Assembly (NCBI GenBank): GCA_032718565.1
Contig: JAVGVS010000097.1
Location: 316,227-380,226, forward strand
Direction: 5' to 3'
From: Distichodus sexfasciatus
Taxonomy: Eukaryota; Chordata; Actinopteri; Characiformes; Distichodontidae
Length of the DNA: 64,000 nucleotides
A program made the translations under genes and the position numbers. Of the stretch, positions 11,200-21,539 are shown in pieces; positions within the stretch are counted from its first letter, which is position 1; every line of letters begins with the position of its first letter. Under the pieces are notes generated by a model, which was not told where the DNA came from, ran no database searches, and worked only from the letters and a program-made list of their open reading frames with translations.

Positions 11200-11625
11200 A
11201 ACCAGGTCTCCTAGTGTGTGTGTGTGTGTGTATTTGTAAACCTCCCAAAATTAAGACTTTGACCTGATTGCACACCAACAAAGTGGGGACCTGTGTTATT
11301 GTGGGGACTGTTAAGTCCCCTCAAAGTTAATCACTGTAATGTACCTACTTCTTCAACCTTAACCTTCAATTTTAAGATAAAATGAGTCCCCATCATGTTC
11401 AAATGCCTAAAAGTGTGTGTGTGTGTGTGTGTTTGTTTGTGGGGACTATAACCTGATTGCACACTGATAAAGTGGGAACATGTGTCATTATGGGGACATG
11501 AAACCCACAATTTTTATTCTCCTTTTAAAATCTCGGACCCCATAATGGTTATATTATTTAAAAAGTGTGTGTGTGTGTGTGTGGGCTGGTATTTATGGAA
11601 CTGTGAAAAATCACTTTTATTCGTT
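11200..11625 (+). repeat. (GT)n-associated GGGGAC repeat units, tandem
   Basis: Successive (GT)n runs at about 11214, 11414 and 11565 each precede related sequence containing CCTGATTGCACAC, AAAGTGGGGAC and TTATGGGGAC. Confidence 0.75.
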
Positions 11626-11863
11626 TTTTTGGGCATTGTGGGGACATTTGAGAGGTCCCCATGAAGAAAAATGACATTATAGAAAATGTGCTTGTATTTT
11701 TTTGAGAAACTAAAAGAGGTAAAAGATGTACTTTTGGTTACTGATGTTAAGGTTTGGGTTTAGGGTTTAGGTATAAAATGATATACATCTAGACATTGTG
11801 GGAGCCTATGGAAGGACCTCACAAAGATAGTAATACGCGACTGTGTGTGTGTGTGTGTGTGTG
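11625..11863 (+). repeat. GGGGAC repeat, inverted partner 2, with (GT)n
   Basis: Contains TTGTGGGGACATT, CCCATGAAGAAAAATGAC and AGAAACTAAAAGAGGTAAAA. Ends with a (GT)n run at 11845-11863. Confidence 0.75.
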
Positions 11864-12046
11864 TTGAAGATGGTAATGAGGAAATGAAAGAGGACCCTGA
11901 GCTTGACAAGGGCAGGGAAAGAGAGCAATTGATTAATTACAATTTCAGAATGAGCTAAAATAACACCTTAACATGAATAAAATAAATATGCTGCTTATAG
12001 TATATTCACAAATCAACAGGAACGGACTGTGTGACTGTAGGCCTAT

Positions 12047-12090
12047 GCGCACACACACACACACTCACGCGCGCACACACACACACACAG
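12047..12090 (+). repeat. (CA)n microsatellite
   Basis: Interrupted CA/CG dinucleotide run. Confidence 0.95.
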
Positions 12091-12487
12091 AAAGAGAAAG
12101 GGTAGAAATCTACATAGCGTCTGAACATGTATAATTAGATTAATTTATATTCATTATATTCTTTCATAGAAAAGTTCCAGTGTAATTGGATTTAATTTAC
12201 ATAGACCCTTCCCTTCATTAAAAACTTCACTCTTAATTACATTCATTTGCATAACCTCTTTCATTCATTAAAAAACTCCCTCATTAATAAGGTCTCATTC
12301 TGCAGCTACAGAAACCCCTCCTGACCGCTGCTCATGTCTCAGTGCTGTCTCACTTACAGCTCAGACAGACTCACACAACTCGCCACGGTCACTGACATCA
12401 CATCCGACTCCTGAATTTACAGGACTGTCGTATTAAATGGGAGATGCAATTTGACTGGTTAAAGGGTGGAGTAAAGCAGAGACTGAC

Positions 12488-12569
12488 CACAGGTCTGTGC
12501 ACGTCCCAGAAGGCTCGCTCCTGACTGTCCAGGATCTTACGCTCAATTTTGTCTCTTTTCTTGTCCACT
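12488..12569 (-). CDS. rgs7: rgs7 exon: end of DHEX region
   Basis: An 82-bp exon (1 + 27 codons). The acceptor is TTCTCAG and the donor is GTCAGT after CCTGTG. It reads VDKKRDKIERKILDSQERAF followed by WDVHRPV, essentially as in RGS7 of other vertebrates (from memory). The frame is clean and ends in phase 0, matching the phase-0 start of the exon at 9388-9462. The intron that follows holds (CA)n tracts and a (GT)n-associated repeat family. Confidence 0.95.
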
Positions 12570-12639
12570 CTGAGAACAACAACAGAAAGAACACAAAGCT
12601 GGAATAAACACAACCCTGAAGAAAAATCACATCCTGAAG

Positions 12640-12710
<71 letters not shown>

Positions 12711-12988
12711 GTTTACACTAATAAGTTTAATTTATAACAATAACAACAATAATAATAATAATAATAATAACAATGAGAGGTTATTATAATAATATCATTT
12801 AATTACTAATACTAAAAATTAATAGTAATAATGAGTGTTAATAAGAGTTATTAAATAAAATAACATTAATAAATAAATTAATTAATTAACTGATAATAAT
12901 AATAATAATAATAATAATAAGTTTACACCAATAAGTTTAATTTATAATAATAATAATAACAATAACAACAACAACAACAAATTTCAAC

Positions 12989-13019
<31 letters not shown>

Positions 13020-13229
13020 GGGTTAAGTTATAATAATACTAAGACTACTACTAATAAAAAAATTACAGTAATAATGAGTGTTAATAAGATATAATAAATT
13101 AACATTAACTAATTAATTAATTAATTAACTGATATTGTTATATTATATTATACATTAATAATAATAATAATAAATATTATTATAATTATAATTTTAATTA
13201 TTAGTAATAAATTCCTATTAATGATAAAC

Positions 13230-13291
<62 letters not shown>

Positions 13292-13292
13292 T
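12640..13292 (+). repeat. Trinucleotide repeat tract (ACT)n, (AAT)n, (ATT)n
   Basis: (ACT)n at 12640-12672, then (AAT)n with interruptions, ending in a pure (ATT)n run at 13230-13290. It fills most of the intron between two clean DHEX exons. Confidence 0.95.
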
Positions 13293-13299
13293 CAATACA

Positions 13300-13420
13300 G
13301 GCAAGGCAAGTTTACTGAAATTACATAGAGGCAATTTAAAGTGAATCACATGTTATAGTGTGATTTACAGTTTAGTTACAGTTATATGATGCTATTGTAA
13401 AACTCAATATGTATTTTCAG
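13300..13420. repeat. Degraded fish interspersed repeat
   Basis: GCAAGGCAAGTTTA with AGGCAATTTAAAGTG is a common teleost repeat signature. Old and short. Confidence 0.4.
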
Positions 13421-13473
13421 TTTATTAACAGTAAACACATTAACCACATTAACAGAAATCAACAAATACTCAC

Positions 13474-13550
13474 TTGGCCTGGGCTTCTGCTTGCATAAAT
13501 ATAAACTCCCATTTCCGCGCAAAAGCCCTCTGTAGCCGCGCTAAACTCTC
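13474..13550 (-). CDS. rgs7: rgs7 exon: DHEX helix
   Basis: A 77-bp exon (25 codons + 2). The acceptor is TTTGTAG and the donor is GTGAGT. It reads ESLARLQRAFARKWEF then IFMQAEAQA, matching the DHEX helical segment that packs on DEP and contributes to partner binding in R7 RGS proteins. The trailing AA joins A of the next exon to give Lys. The frame is clean. Confidence 0.92.
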
Positions 13551-14263
13551 CTACAAACATACACGCGCACACCCACACCAACAACACACAGAAACACACA
13601 CAACTCCGTCAACTATGATAGTGCTACTGACAGCACCATTACCACTCACTACTACACAAACATGTTTGAGGGGAAAAAGCATAATGAGATCTGCTGTGTG
13701 GTGCTCTCAAAGTTTTATCAAAGCAAAGACATAAATGAGCTCCGATGTGAATTTGTATCTACCAGTAAAAATCTACAAATGGAAAAGCACATGCAGCATG
13801 TAGCACAACTGATAACTCCTGAAAGAAAGACGTCTGCATGAAAAAGACTCCATTAAACCAAACGCCAGTCTTCTAGATGGAGGAGGAGGAGGATGAGCAG
13901 CAGCAGAGACAGAGACGAGGGACTTGAGAGATTGTAGTGAAGCAGGAGGAGGAGGAGATAAAAGAGGGGGGGGAAAGGAAAGAAGATTCATAGGATGACA
14001 GAAAAAAGGAAAGGAGGGTTAGAAGAGGAGTGGAGGAGTGAAGAAATGTGAATAAGAGCAAACGTAATTAGTCTTAAAGTGTATTTTTATCTACAAGTAA
14101 AAATAGCAAATTAAAAGCCCACGTGGTATCATGTGACACGCCAGCACTATTAACGAAAAAGAAATACATCTGTATGAAAAAGATCAATTAAAAGTAAACA
14201 ACAGTGGAGGAGTAAAATACACTTGAGAGAAAGTTTTGTGATGCGGAATAAAAATCATGCTAT

Positions 14264-14328
14264 AGCTTGTAGTCTGCAAGTTCCAGTCTGGCTTTTGTTT
14301 TGTATTGTTCGTTTACACAGGTAAACAG
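14264..14328 (-). CDS. rgs7: rgs7 exon: DHEX region, extra base and no clear donor
   Basis: The acceptor is TTTTCAG directly preceded by a (CT)n microsatellite. The exon reads AVYLCKRTIQNK, as expected, then an extra A in an AAAAG run shifts the frame. In the next frame the expected ARLELADY follows. The 3' end is uncertain: TAC AAG C is followed by TATAGC, with no GT donor where the family pattern (YEA, then ESLARL in the next exon) requires one. I place the end near 14264 by homology only. Either the splice donor is lost or a few bases are missing from the assembly. Confidence 0.8.
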
Positions 14329-14333
14329 CTGAA

Positions 14334-14360
14334 AAGAGAGAGAGAGAGAGAGAGAGAGAT
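14334..14360 (+). repeat. (GA)n microsatellite forming a polypyrimidine tract
   Basis: (GA)n on plus, so (CU)n in the rgs7 transcript, ending 5 bp from the exon boundary at 14328. Confidence 0.95.
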
Positions 14361-14714
14361 TATATGCTACTCATTTTCTCACATGAAGTTAGTTTCTAAT
14401 TAGAACTTTCTTGACTGAAGGCCACAGTTAAATGGAGAGTGTGTGAATGGTGAATTGGGATGAAAGGTTGGGTAATCTCAACTTAAACTGCTGAGTTTTT
14501 AATCTCATTTAGACTTTAAGCAAAAGATGGGAGAGTTTTAAACTGGCGGCCATCTTTTGGAACAGTGAATCTACTCCTGCAGCTAGTGGCTGCTTCAGGG
14601 AGACTGTCATTAAAACACATTAGTCGTCCTGCGTAGAAAGTACAGAACACCTAATAAATATGTATGTAACAGAAAAAAACAGTGGAGCACAAGAGTAGAT
14701 GCTGGAGTGTGATA

Positions 14715-15050
14715 CTGAGCTGTGTGAGAGAAAGAGAGAGGGAGAGAGAGAGGGTGAGAGGGAAGGAAGAGGTGGAGAGAATGGCAAGATGAGAGTGGGG
14801 GATGAGGAGGGAGAGGGAGAAAGGGAGACAAGGAGTGAAGAAGGAGAGGAGGAGGAGGAGAGAGGTAGTGGAGGAAGAGAAAAAGGGGAGGTGGGGAATG
14901 AGAAACGGTGGAGCAGTAGGGGAGGGGAGAGGAAGGAGAGGGCACAGAGGGATGAAGAGAGGGAGGGGAGGATGGGATACAGAAGACAAGGAGAGGTGGG
15001 GGAAAGGGAAAAGGAGGGAAGAAGGAATGGAGGGGAGGAAGAGATGGAGG

Positions 15051-15081
<31 letters not shown>

Positions 15082-15695
15082 GAAGGAGAGAGAGATGAAG
15101 GAAGAGATGAGGGAGAGGGTGGAATTAGAGAAGGTGGAGGGGGGGAGAGAGAGGGAAGTAGGTGGGGGGAGAAGAAGGGAGGGAGGGAGAGAGGGTGGGA
15201 ATGAGAGAGGGAGAAGAGAGAGGAAGAGGAGGGATGAGATCGAGGAAAGTAGAGAAGGAGGGGGGGATGAGGGGAGAGAAGGTGTGAGAGACACCAGAGA
15301 TAGAGAAGGAGGGGAGGGAGGGGATGGTGAGATACAGAAGGTGGGAAGGGAGGAAGAGATGGAGGGAGAGAGAGGTTGAGAGAGACAGAGGGAGAGATGG
15401 AAGGGAAGGGATGAGGGAGAGAGGGTGGGGACAGAGAGGGAGAAGAGAGGGAGGAGGAGGGAGGGATGGGAAGGGTGGAGGGAGGTAGAGATGGTGGAAG
15501 GAGAAAGAGGGAGGGATGGAGGGAGAGAGGGTGAGAGAGGTGGGAATGAGAGAAGGTGAGAGAGGGGGGGAGAGAGAGATGGAGGGAGAGAAGGTGTGTG
15601 TGAGAAAGAGAGCTGAGCAGAGAGGAGGGGAGGGATGGAGAGGAAGGAGAGAAGGGGGAGGGATGGAAGAGGGGGGAGTGAGGGGCAGGAATATT
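14715..15695 (+). repeat. 1-kb polypurine (GA-rich) tract
   Basis: Nearly uninterrupted purines on plus. The long open frames on both strands (Glu/Arg/Gly-rich or Ser/Pro/Leu-rich) are compositional artefacts. Confidence 0.95.
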
Positions 15696-15699
15696 TCTA

Positions 15700-16050
15700 G
15701 AGCATTTGCTTAAAATTGTAATAAAACAGCATGCTTGGGATTCAATTTAATAATTCCAATAAATAACATACACGGCAACAATTCTGATTTCACACGCATA
15801 TCGTGAAATAATCAAATAATGATAGAGACTGATGTGAAAAGTCACGCTAGGAACAAGTGTCGCGGGTGTGTAACTGCAGCAGGAAAAACCAGCTGGCGTC
15901 AAATATCCAGAGTGTAAATAATAGAAGACTGTAGACAGACACCCAGCGCCGGGCTGCAAGCAAGGCTGAGAGTGGTGCAGTGTGGTATCGATAATCAGCC
16001 CAGCACACACCTCATTTAAAAAAAGAATGCCGAGGATGTGTCATTATGGG
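15700..16050. other. Intron, no feature recognised
   Basis: Nothing recognised. Confidence 0.5.
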
Positions 16051-16146
16051 ACGTATTCATTCATTATCCAAACCACTTCATCCTAACCGGGGTCACGGGG
16101 GGACGGAGCGACGGAGCCTATCCCGCCAACACACCGCAGGGTGTAT
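16051..16146 (-). repeat. SINE-B tail fragment
   Basis: ATTCATTCATTATCCAAACC, GGGGTCACGGGG, GGAGCCTATCCC and AACACACCGCAGGG match the 3' part of SINE-B in reverse. Confidence 0.75.
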
Positions 16147-16203
16147 TTATTCATTCATAACCTGTTCATACAGGTTATAGAGTCAAATATACATATAGTA
16201 AGA

Positions 16204-16437
16204 ACAGTGATTATTTGTCATGGTGAACACAGCACAGCACAGCACACAACACACCGTAATCAAATGTGACCTCTGCATTGTCACCATCTGGGCAGCTGAC
16301 AAGGGCAGCGCCTGCGGAGCAGTGCTTTGGGGACGGCACTTGCTCATTTAAATACCTCAGTGGTAACTTTACCAGCCCTGACTCGAACCTGCAACCTTCT
16401 GATCACGGGGGAACACCCTACCGTTACGCCACCATGT
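16204..16437 (-). repeat. SINE-A
   Basis: Tail at left (GTGATTATTTGTCATGGTGA). Head at right with the B box in reverse (GACTCGAACCTGC) and the A box (CTACCGTTACGCCACC). Confidence 0.85.
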
Positions 16438-16854
16438 AGTGCATCAAGAGCCCGATGTTTAACTAGAGCTGCATTTCCAACAGAAAATCCCCATGTGATT
16501 GCTCAAATTTTAGAAGGCGATAATGATAACTGGGACTAGAAATGCATTGGGGAAAGAACGAGGGATGATAAAAATAAAGAAAAGACGAAAAGTGGGTCGA
16601 AACAGATTTAGAGGTGTGTTCAGTGAGCTGGTCTGAGGTGGCATAAGAACTGGGCTGGACTTTGACTGTCATGTGTGAAAAAGTTTCTGAGTCCCGAAAA
16701 ACGAAAGGGTCATGGCGGTTAGCAGATATGCAGAGAGGCCTTGCGGAGCCCTGAATCACGCTTTCAAATTTTGCTTGTTTCTGTAAAGAACGGCGGCCGT
16801 GGTGGGTGTAAAGTGCTCCACATTTACGCCTTCCATGTGTTAGTCTAAGTGGCA

Positions 16855-17340
16855 ATGGTCCTCAAATGGCGGCCTGCAGGCCAGATCCGGCCCGAGTAAG
16901 CGCATATATCTGGCCCCTCACGTCACATTGGCAACAAACGTAAACAGACATGTGCGCTCCCTATGGCTACTCAGACGGAAGGCATCTCCAGGTCAGTGTT
17001 GGACATCTCCGCTTAGTCATTAAGAGGAGGGAAATCTTAACTATAACAGTTACTTATAACAGACTCTGAACTTACTGACATTATTATATTCATTATGCTG
17101 TATGTGACATTATTTCCAAAAAGCAGCCTATTTATATAACAAAAATAAAAACTCTGCAAGCCAATAAAACACACTGTTCTTACTATTTCTAGTAGTTATG
17201 TCTATGTGCCTTCACTACTTGTATTCTGACATAAAGCCAACAAATGCTGAATAAATAATGTTGGGAGATGTGATGTACTTGTTGGCCCTCAGCTCTTGCT
17301 TTTATACAATTTGGCCCACGGGAGAGATAATTTGGGAAAA
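16855..17340. mobile_element. Possible hAT-like remnant
   Basis: GGTCCTCAAATGGCGGCCTG and GGCCAGATCCGGCCC resemble the ends of hAT-Charlie-type miniature elements; TTTGGCCCACGGG lies near the other side. No clear target duplication. Confidence 0.4.
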
Positions 17341-18872
17341 AGCGGACAGAGCTCACTTAATCTAGGCATTTATCCAAAAGCCGAACCACCCCACACCACT
17401 ATAGGCCACACATTTCAGAGCTGGGCTGGAGCTTCAGGAACAAAAACTGTCAGAGGGGTAGCGGTCAGGAAAAGTATGTGGAATAAAAATCGGATAACAA
17501 CATGTCACCAAGAAACACATAATAACGTTAGCAACACTAATCTATTATTCCACTTCTAGTCACTACAAGTCGCCAGCACCAACAGACTCTCTGTTTTAGC
17601 ACAAAACAGAAGTGTTTCTCTCTATTTCTTTTTCCAAATCTCCACTGAGTCGCCCTGTTTATATTCCTCCCCTGTAACTTTATTTATGCAAATGATCCTT
17701 GTTTATGAAAGCTAAAAAACATTAACGTTCCCCCGGCCGTAAACAGGGATGGCTTCTGAGATTTAAGCTTGTGCTGAGCCTAAACATTTTCATTAGCGAT
17801 GCAGGTTTGTAAAAACTGGCCAAGTTTCTTTCTGTAGAATCTGGTAATAAAACTGATCTATGGGTCAGCTCTTGCCTGGGCCCTGGAAGTCTGCTGAAGG
17901 CACTGATAGTTGTGGAGTTATCTGCCCTGCTCTGAATGGATGATAACATGAACAGTGTGTTTATCGACGGTTTCAGGTCCGGTTGTGTCGGACAAGCCGC
18001 TGTTTATTAGAGACAGTGTGTAGGGAACAAAGCTCAGAAGAGACGAGAGATAAACACCACAGTGGAGGTGAAGAAAGTGGGGAAGAAGAGTAGAGGAGGA
18101 GAGAGATAAAACCCGAGAGGACAAGACGCTTTCATGCTAGGATAATTCCAAACGCCCAGAAATAATAAAATAATAAAAAATTAATGCCAAACTTAGTTAA
18201 TGGGCCTTGTGCACAACATTAGTTCCGTGCTGGTTAAACTGGTTAAACTTCTCTTCCTGTGTGACATCACTATTCAGAACAGTAACTTTGCCGATTGCGG
18301 GAAACCTTTCTGTCTGGTGTTACTTTTTACACAAATACTTTCAATAAATGTGGTTTTTACAGTAGATGTCTGCAGGAGCTCCCCCACGATCTCTGCATCT
18401 GATGTCCACCGGATCTGCAAGTGGTCAGCAACACCAGACAGCAGACTGGACAAAGGTTTTAGGTTATACGCCTCTTACATTGACAACTGCGAGGTTAAGC
18501 TAAGCGTTAGCCAGCTTTAGTTATCTCAGCCAATCTACTCCGGATTTCTCTGTGGGTTGATAGTAAAACATATCTCTGCTAACTTGTGTGGTATTTTTTC
18601 TGATTGACGTCAATTATGTAGCGTATCACAATCAACCAAGCACGCCTTAACTAATCCTAGCTGGCAGACAGTACATTCGAGCTGACATAACTGTAGCGAT
18701 ATAGTAAGTTTACGCTATCGGGTTAGCCCGGCTAATGCTAATGAAGATGTTGATTTTATAATGTACAATCTGATGATTTAATGAGACGATTTACACTTCA
18801 TTTAGAAGTTAGAAGCTGACGCACAGAAATGGTGTGAAGAGATGCAGGAGGAATCATACAAGAGAGAGTCGA
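17341..18872. other. Intron, no feature recognised
   Basis: About 1.5 kb without a recognisable exon or repeat. Confidence 0.45.
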
Positions 18873-19311
18873 CACTGCAAAAAATTAAATCTTAATAGCC
18901 AGAAAAATCTTAAAAAGAAAAATAGATATTGTTTTTTTATTTTAAGAATAACTGACGGACTAGACCTTGTGGTGTATAAGATAACAATCTAATTTTAAGA
19001 AACATTACAATTATCTTATTAAGAAAAATGTACTGATTATAAGAACTTCTTAAAATGAAATAAGAAATTTAATTAAGAGAACAGAAAGGTTCTCATGCTC
19101 TCCACTACGAGTTAAGAAATTCATGACAACTTTGCTTATTTTAAGAATATTAAAGCTAAAAATGCGGAAAAATGGAAATATTTTTTTGTTGTTTTAGGAG
19201 ACCTTAACAAGATAAATGTTCTTACTATATTGGCAGATAATTTTGTTTGATTCTTGGAACCTTTTTCTATTATCCTTTTTTCTTATTTTTCTGACACAGA
19301 TTTTTGCAGTG
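18873..19311. mobile_element. CACTGCAAAAA-ended miniature element
   Basis: Starts CACTGCAAAAAATT and ends ATTTTTGCAGTG. The 439-bp non-coding body is rich in TTAAGAA. The ends suggest a CACTA/EnSpm-type MITE, but the flanking 3-mers (CGA, CAG) do not match. Confidence 0.65.
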
Positions 19312-20050
19312 CAGTCACTTGATGCACTAAATACACTTTTTTAAGGTCGCATTTTTTATGTCTTTCAGTCAAATAAAAACCAAGGCATATTCCAGTCACA
19401 TGTTTCAGCATTGAAGTTTTCTTTAAAATACTGATAAAATCTCGTCTCATTCTCACCAATCTAATCTTGTACGCATACCGTCTGTTCTCCTGGAGGGAGG
19501 TAGACTGGAGTGTAGATCTGAGATGAGAGGTTAAATCAGGAGATGATACAAACGGGGAAAAGAAAAGAAATACATTGGGGAGCAGCAGAGCATTGTAGGA
19601 ATAAGGACGTACGGAGGTAAAGGAAAGTAGTGAGGATACTGAAGAGGAGTAGAGACGAGTGATGAGGGGCGGTGGAGGAAGAGATGAAAGGCTGGGTTAA
19701 GTAAGAGAAGTGGAAAGAAAGAGAAGTAAAGGAGAGGAGAGGTAGAGAGTGGAGGTGGAGTGAAGCAGTCTTTCTATTAGAGCATATTGTCAGTGTTCTG
19801 AGGCAGCAATATCATCATCATCTCATCGTCTGCTGCTACTCTTATCATTCTGCTCAGTGCTTCAATTCAGCCTGAACTTGAAAAATGCTTAAACTTTAAA
19901 ACCATTATACACTTTTAAAGAGTGTGAAGCAGGGGAAGGAAATATCGATATAAAACCTCTCTTGAATTTTACACATCCTGCATGCAGCACGCAGGAGGAC
20001 AGACTACTGAGGCTACTGAGGAGTGTGAATTTAAAACAGACTGAAGAGCA
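19312..20050. other. Intron, mildly purine-rich, no feature recognised
   Basis: Nothing recognised apart from a GA-rich stretch near 19540-19760. Confidence 0.45.
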
Positions 20051-20054
20051 CAAC

Positions 20055-20865
20055 ATGACCAAGCAGAGAGAGAGAGAGAGAAGAGAGAGAGAAAAAGGTG
20101 AGTGAATGAAAAGTGAGAATAAGAGAGAGACTGTAAGTTTAGAGCAAGAGAGAGAGAGAGAATCAAAGGAGAAGGAGAACATAAAGCAGGAAAGAGAGAA
20201 AAGAAAAAAGAGAAAAAGCAGAGAGGGTAAGAGAGAGACAGATGGGGAGACATAAAGGTGAGAAGCACAGGAGAAGAGAGGAGGAAAGGGAGAAAGAGGA
20301 TAGAAGGCATGATAGAAAGTAAGAAAGAGAGAAAGCAAGAGAGAGACAGAAAGAGACAGAGAGATCATCAGAGAGAAACAGGGAAAGATAAAAGTGAGAG
20401 AGAGCGGGAGACTGGCAAAGTAAAAAAGAGAAAGCAAAGGAACAAGACAGAGTGAGAGAATTAGAAAGAGAGAAAGGGAGATAGAGAGAAGCAAAAGCAA
20501 GAAAGTGAACATGAAGAGAAAAAAAAGGAGCAAGAGTAAGAGGAGAGAGAGAGAAAAGTAAGAGAGAGAGACGGAAGAGGGAAAGATGGAGGGGAGGGCG
20601 AAGAGAGAGAGAGAGAGAAGGAGAGAAAGAGAGGAGAGACTGAAAGCGGAAAAGAAAGGAAAGAGATGCAGAGAGAGAATGGAGAGAGAGAAAGGAGAGA
20701 GAGAGATGGATTTAAAGTAAAAAAGAGGAAAGAAATGAGAACGAGGGAGAAGGTAGAGAGGGAGGAGGTAGGAGGGGAGAAGAGAACGAGGGGAGAAGGT
20801 AGAGAGGGAGGAGAGGGAGGAAGGAGAGAGAGGGATGGAGGAAGAGAAGGAGGGAGGGAGGGACT
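20055..20865 (+). repeat. 0.8-kb polypurine tract
   Basis: GA/AAG-rich on plus. It lies in the same rgs7 intron (21203 to 14329) as the 14715-15695 tract. The long minus open frame (Ser/Leu/Phe-rich) is an artefact. Confidence 0.95.
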
Positions 20866-21203
20866 ACAACAGGTTACATCAGTTTGCCTCTACTGGGAGA
20901 GGGGCTTTATTTGTGGGTGTCACACACTCTGTGTCCTCATTGTGTTTAGTTGCCCAATTTGTCTCAATTGTGTGGCCTGGAGGTCAGAAGTGCAACCCTG
21001 TGCAGGTGTGTGTGATAACTGGGTATAACCCTTTATATTTTTATAGGAGCACAAACACAATAAAGGAGGCACTATCACTTCAGGGATTTCAAAGCAGTAA
21101 GTAAAGCTAAGAGCGTCCTGCAGGAGCACAGTGAAGTCACGCTGGTAAGAGCATCATGTTTCTAGTAAAACAGCTACTGGGATCAAGGCCACACATCTCT
21201 CAC

Positions 21204-21255
21204 CATAGTCTGGTGTTCTCTGGCTCCAGCAGTTTGATGGCCAGAAATAAGGAGT
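21204..21255 (-). CDS. rgs7: rgs7 exon: start of DHEX region, with two compensating indels
   Basis: A 52-bp exon. The acceptor is CTCTACAG and the donor is GTGAGA. It starts TPYFWPSNCW, as in the family, where WEPENTDY is expected next. Here one G appears missing after TGCTGG and one A appears added before GACTATG. The reading frame is therefore shifted for about five codons (read as SQRTP) and then restored to DY. Total length stays at the expected 52 bp and the final G joins CT of the next exon to give Ala. The balanced pair could be real, but it fits a base-level consensus error equally well. Confidence 0.85.
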
Positions 21256-21539
21256 CTGTAGAGAGGAGAGAGTAGAGATGATTAGAGAATGTAAGGATCT
21301 GGTTCGTAGTTTTACACACATGACAGTAACGATGGTTTATCTGTGAGCTGCTGATTTCAACTTCTTCACAATCACTGCAGTACTTTACACTTTTTATCTG
21401 TTGTGGTGATGCTCCGGCAGGACACTAGTGGCCACCCTGCTTCATGTTCCTGTCTCTGGATCAGCTCATCTCAGGCCACTTTTACTGAACATTTTCTAAA
21501 GGATTTTGTTGTATTTTTGATAACACAACTTTTATAAAG

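Noticed and set aside
14610..15379. Long open frames on both strands (over 220 codons)
   Set aside because: Translations are pure low-complexity from a GA/CT tract; no domain, start context or splice support.
19889..20533. 214-codon minus open frame rich in Ser/Leu/Phe
   Set aside because: Falls in the second polypurine tract; composition explains the lack of stops.
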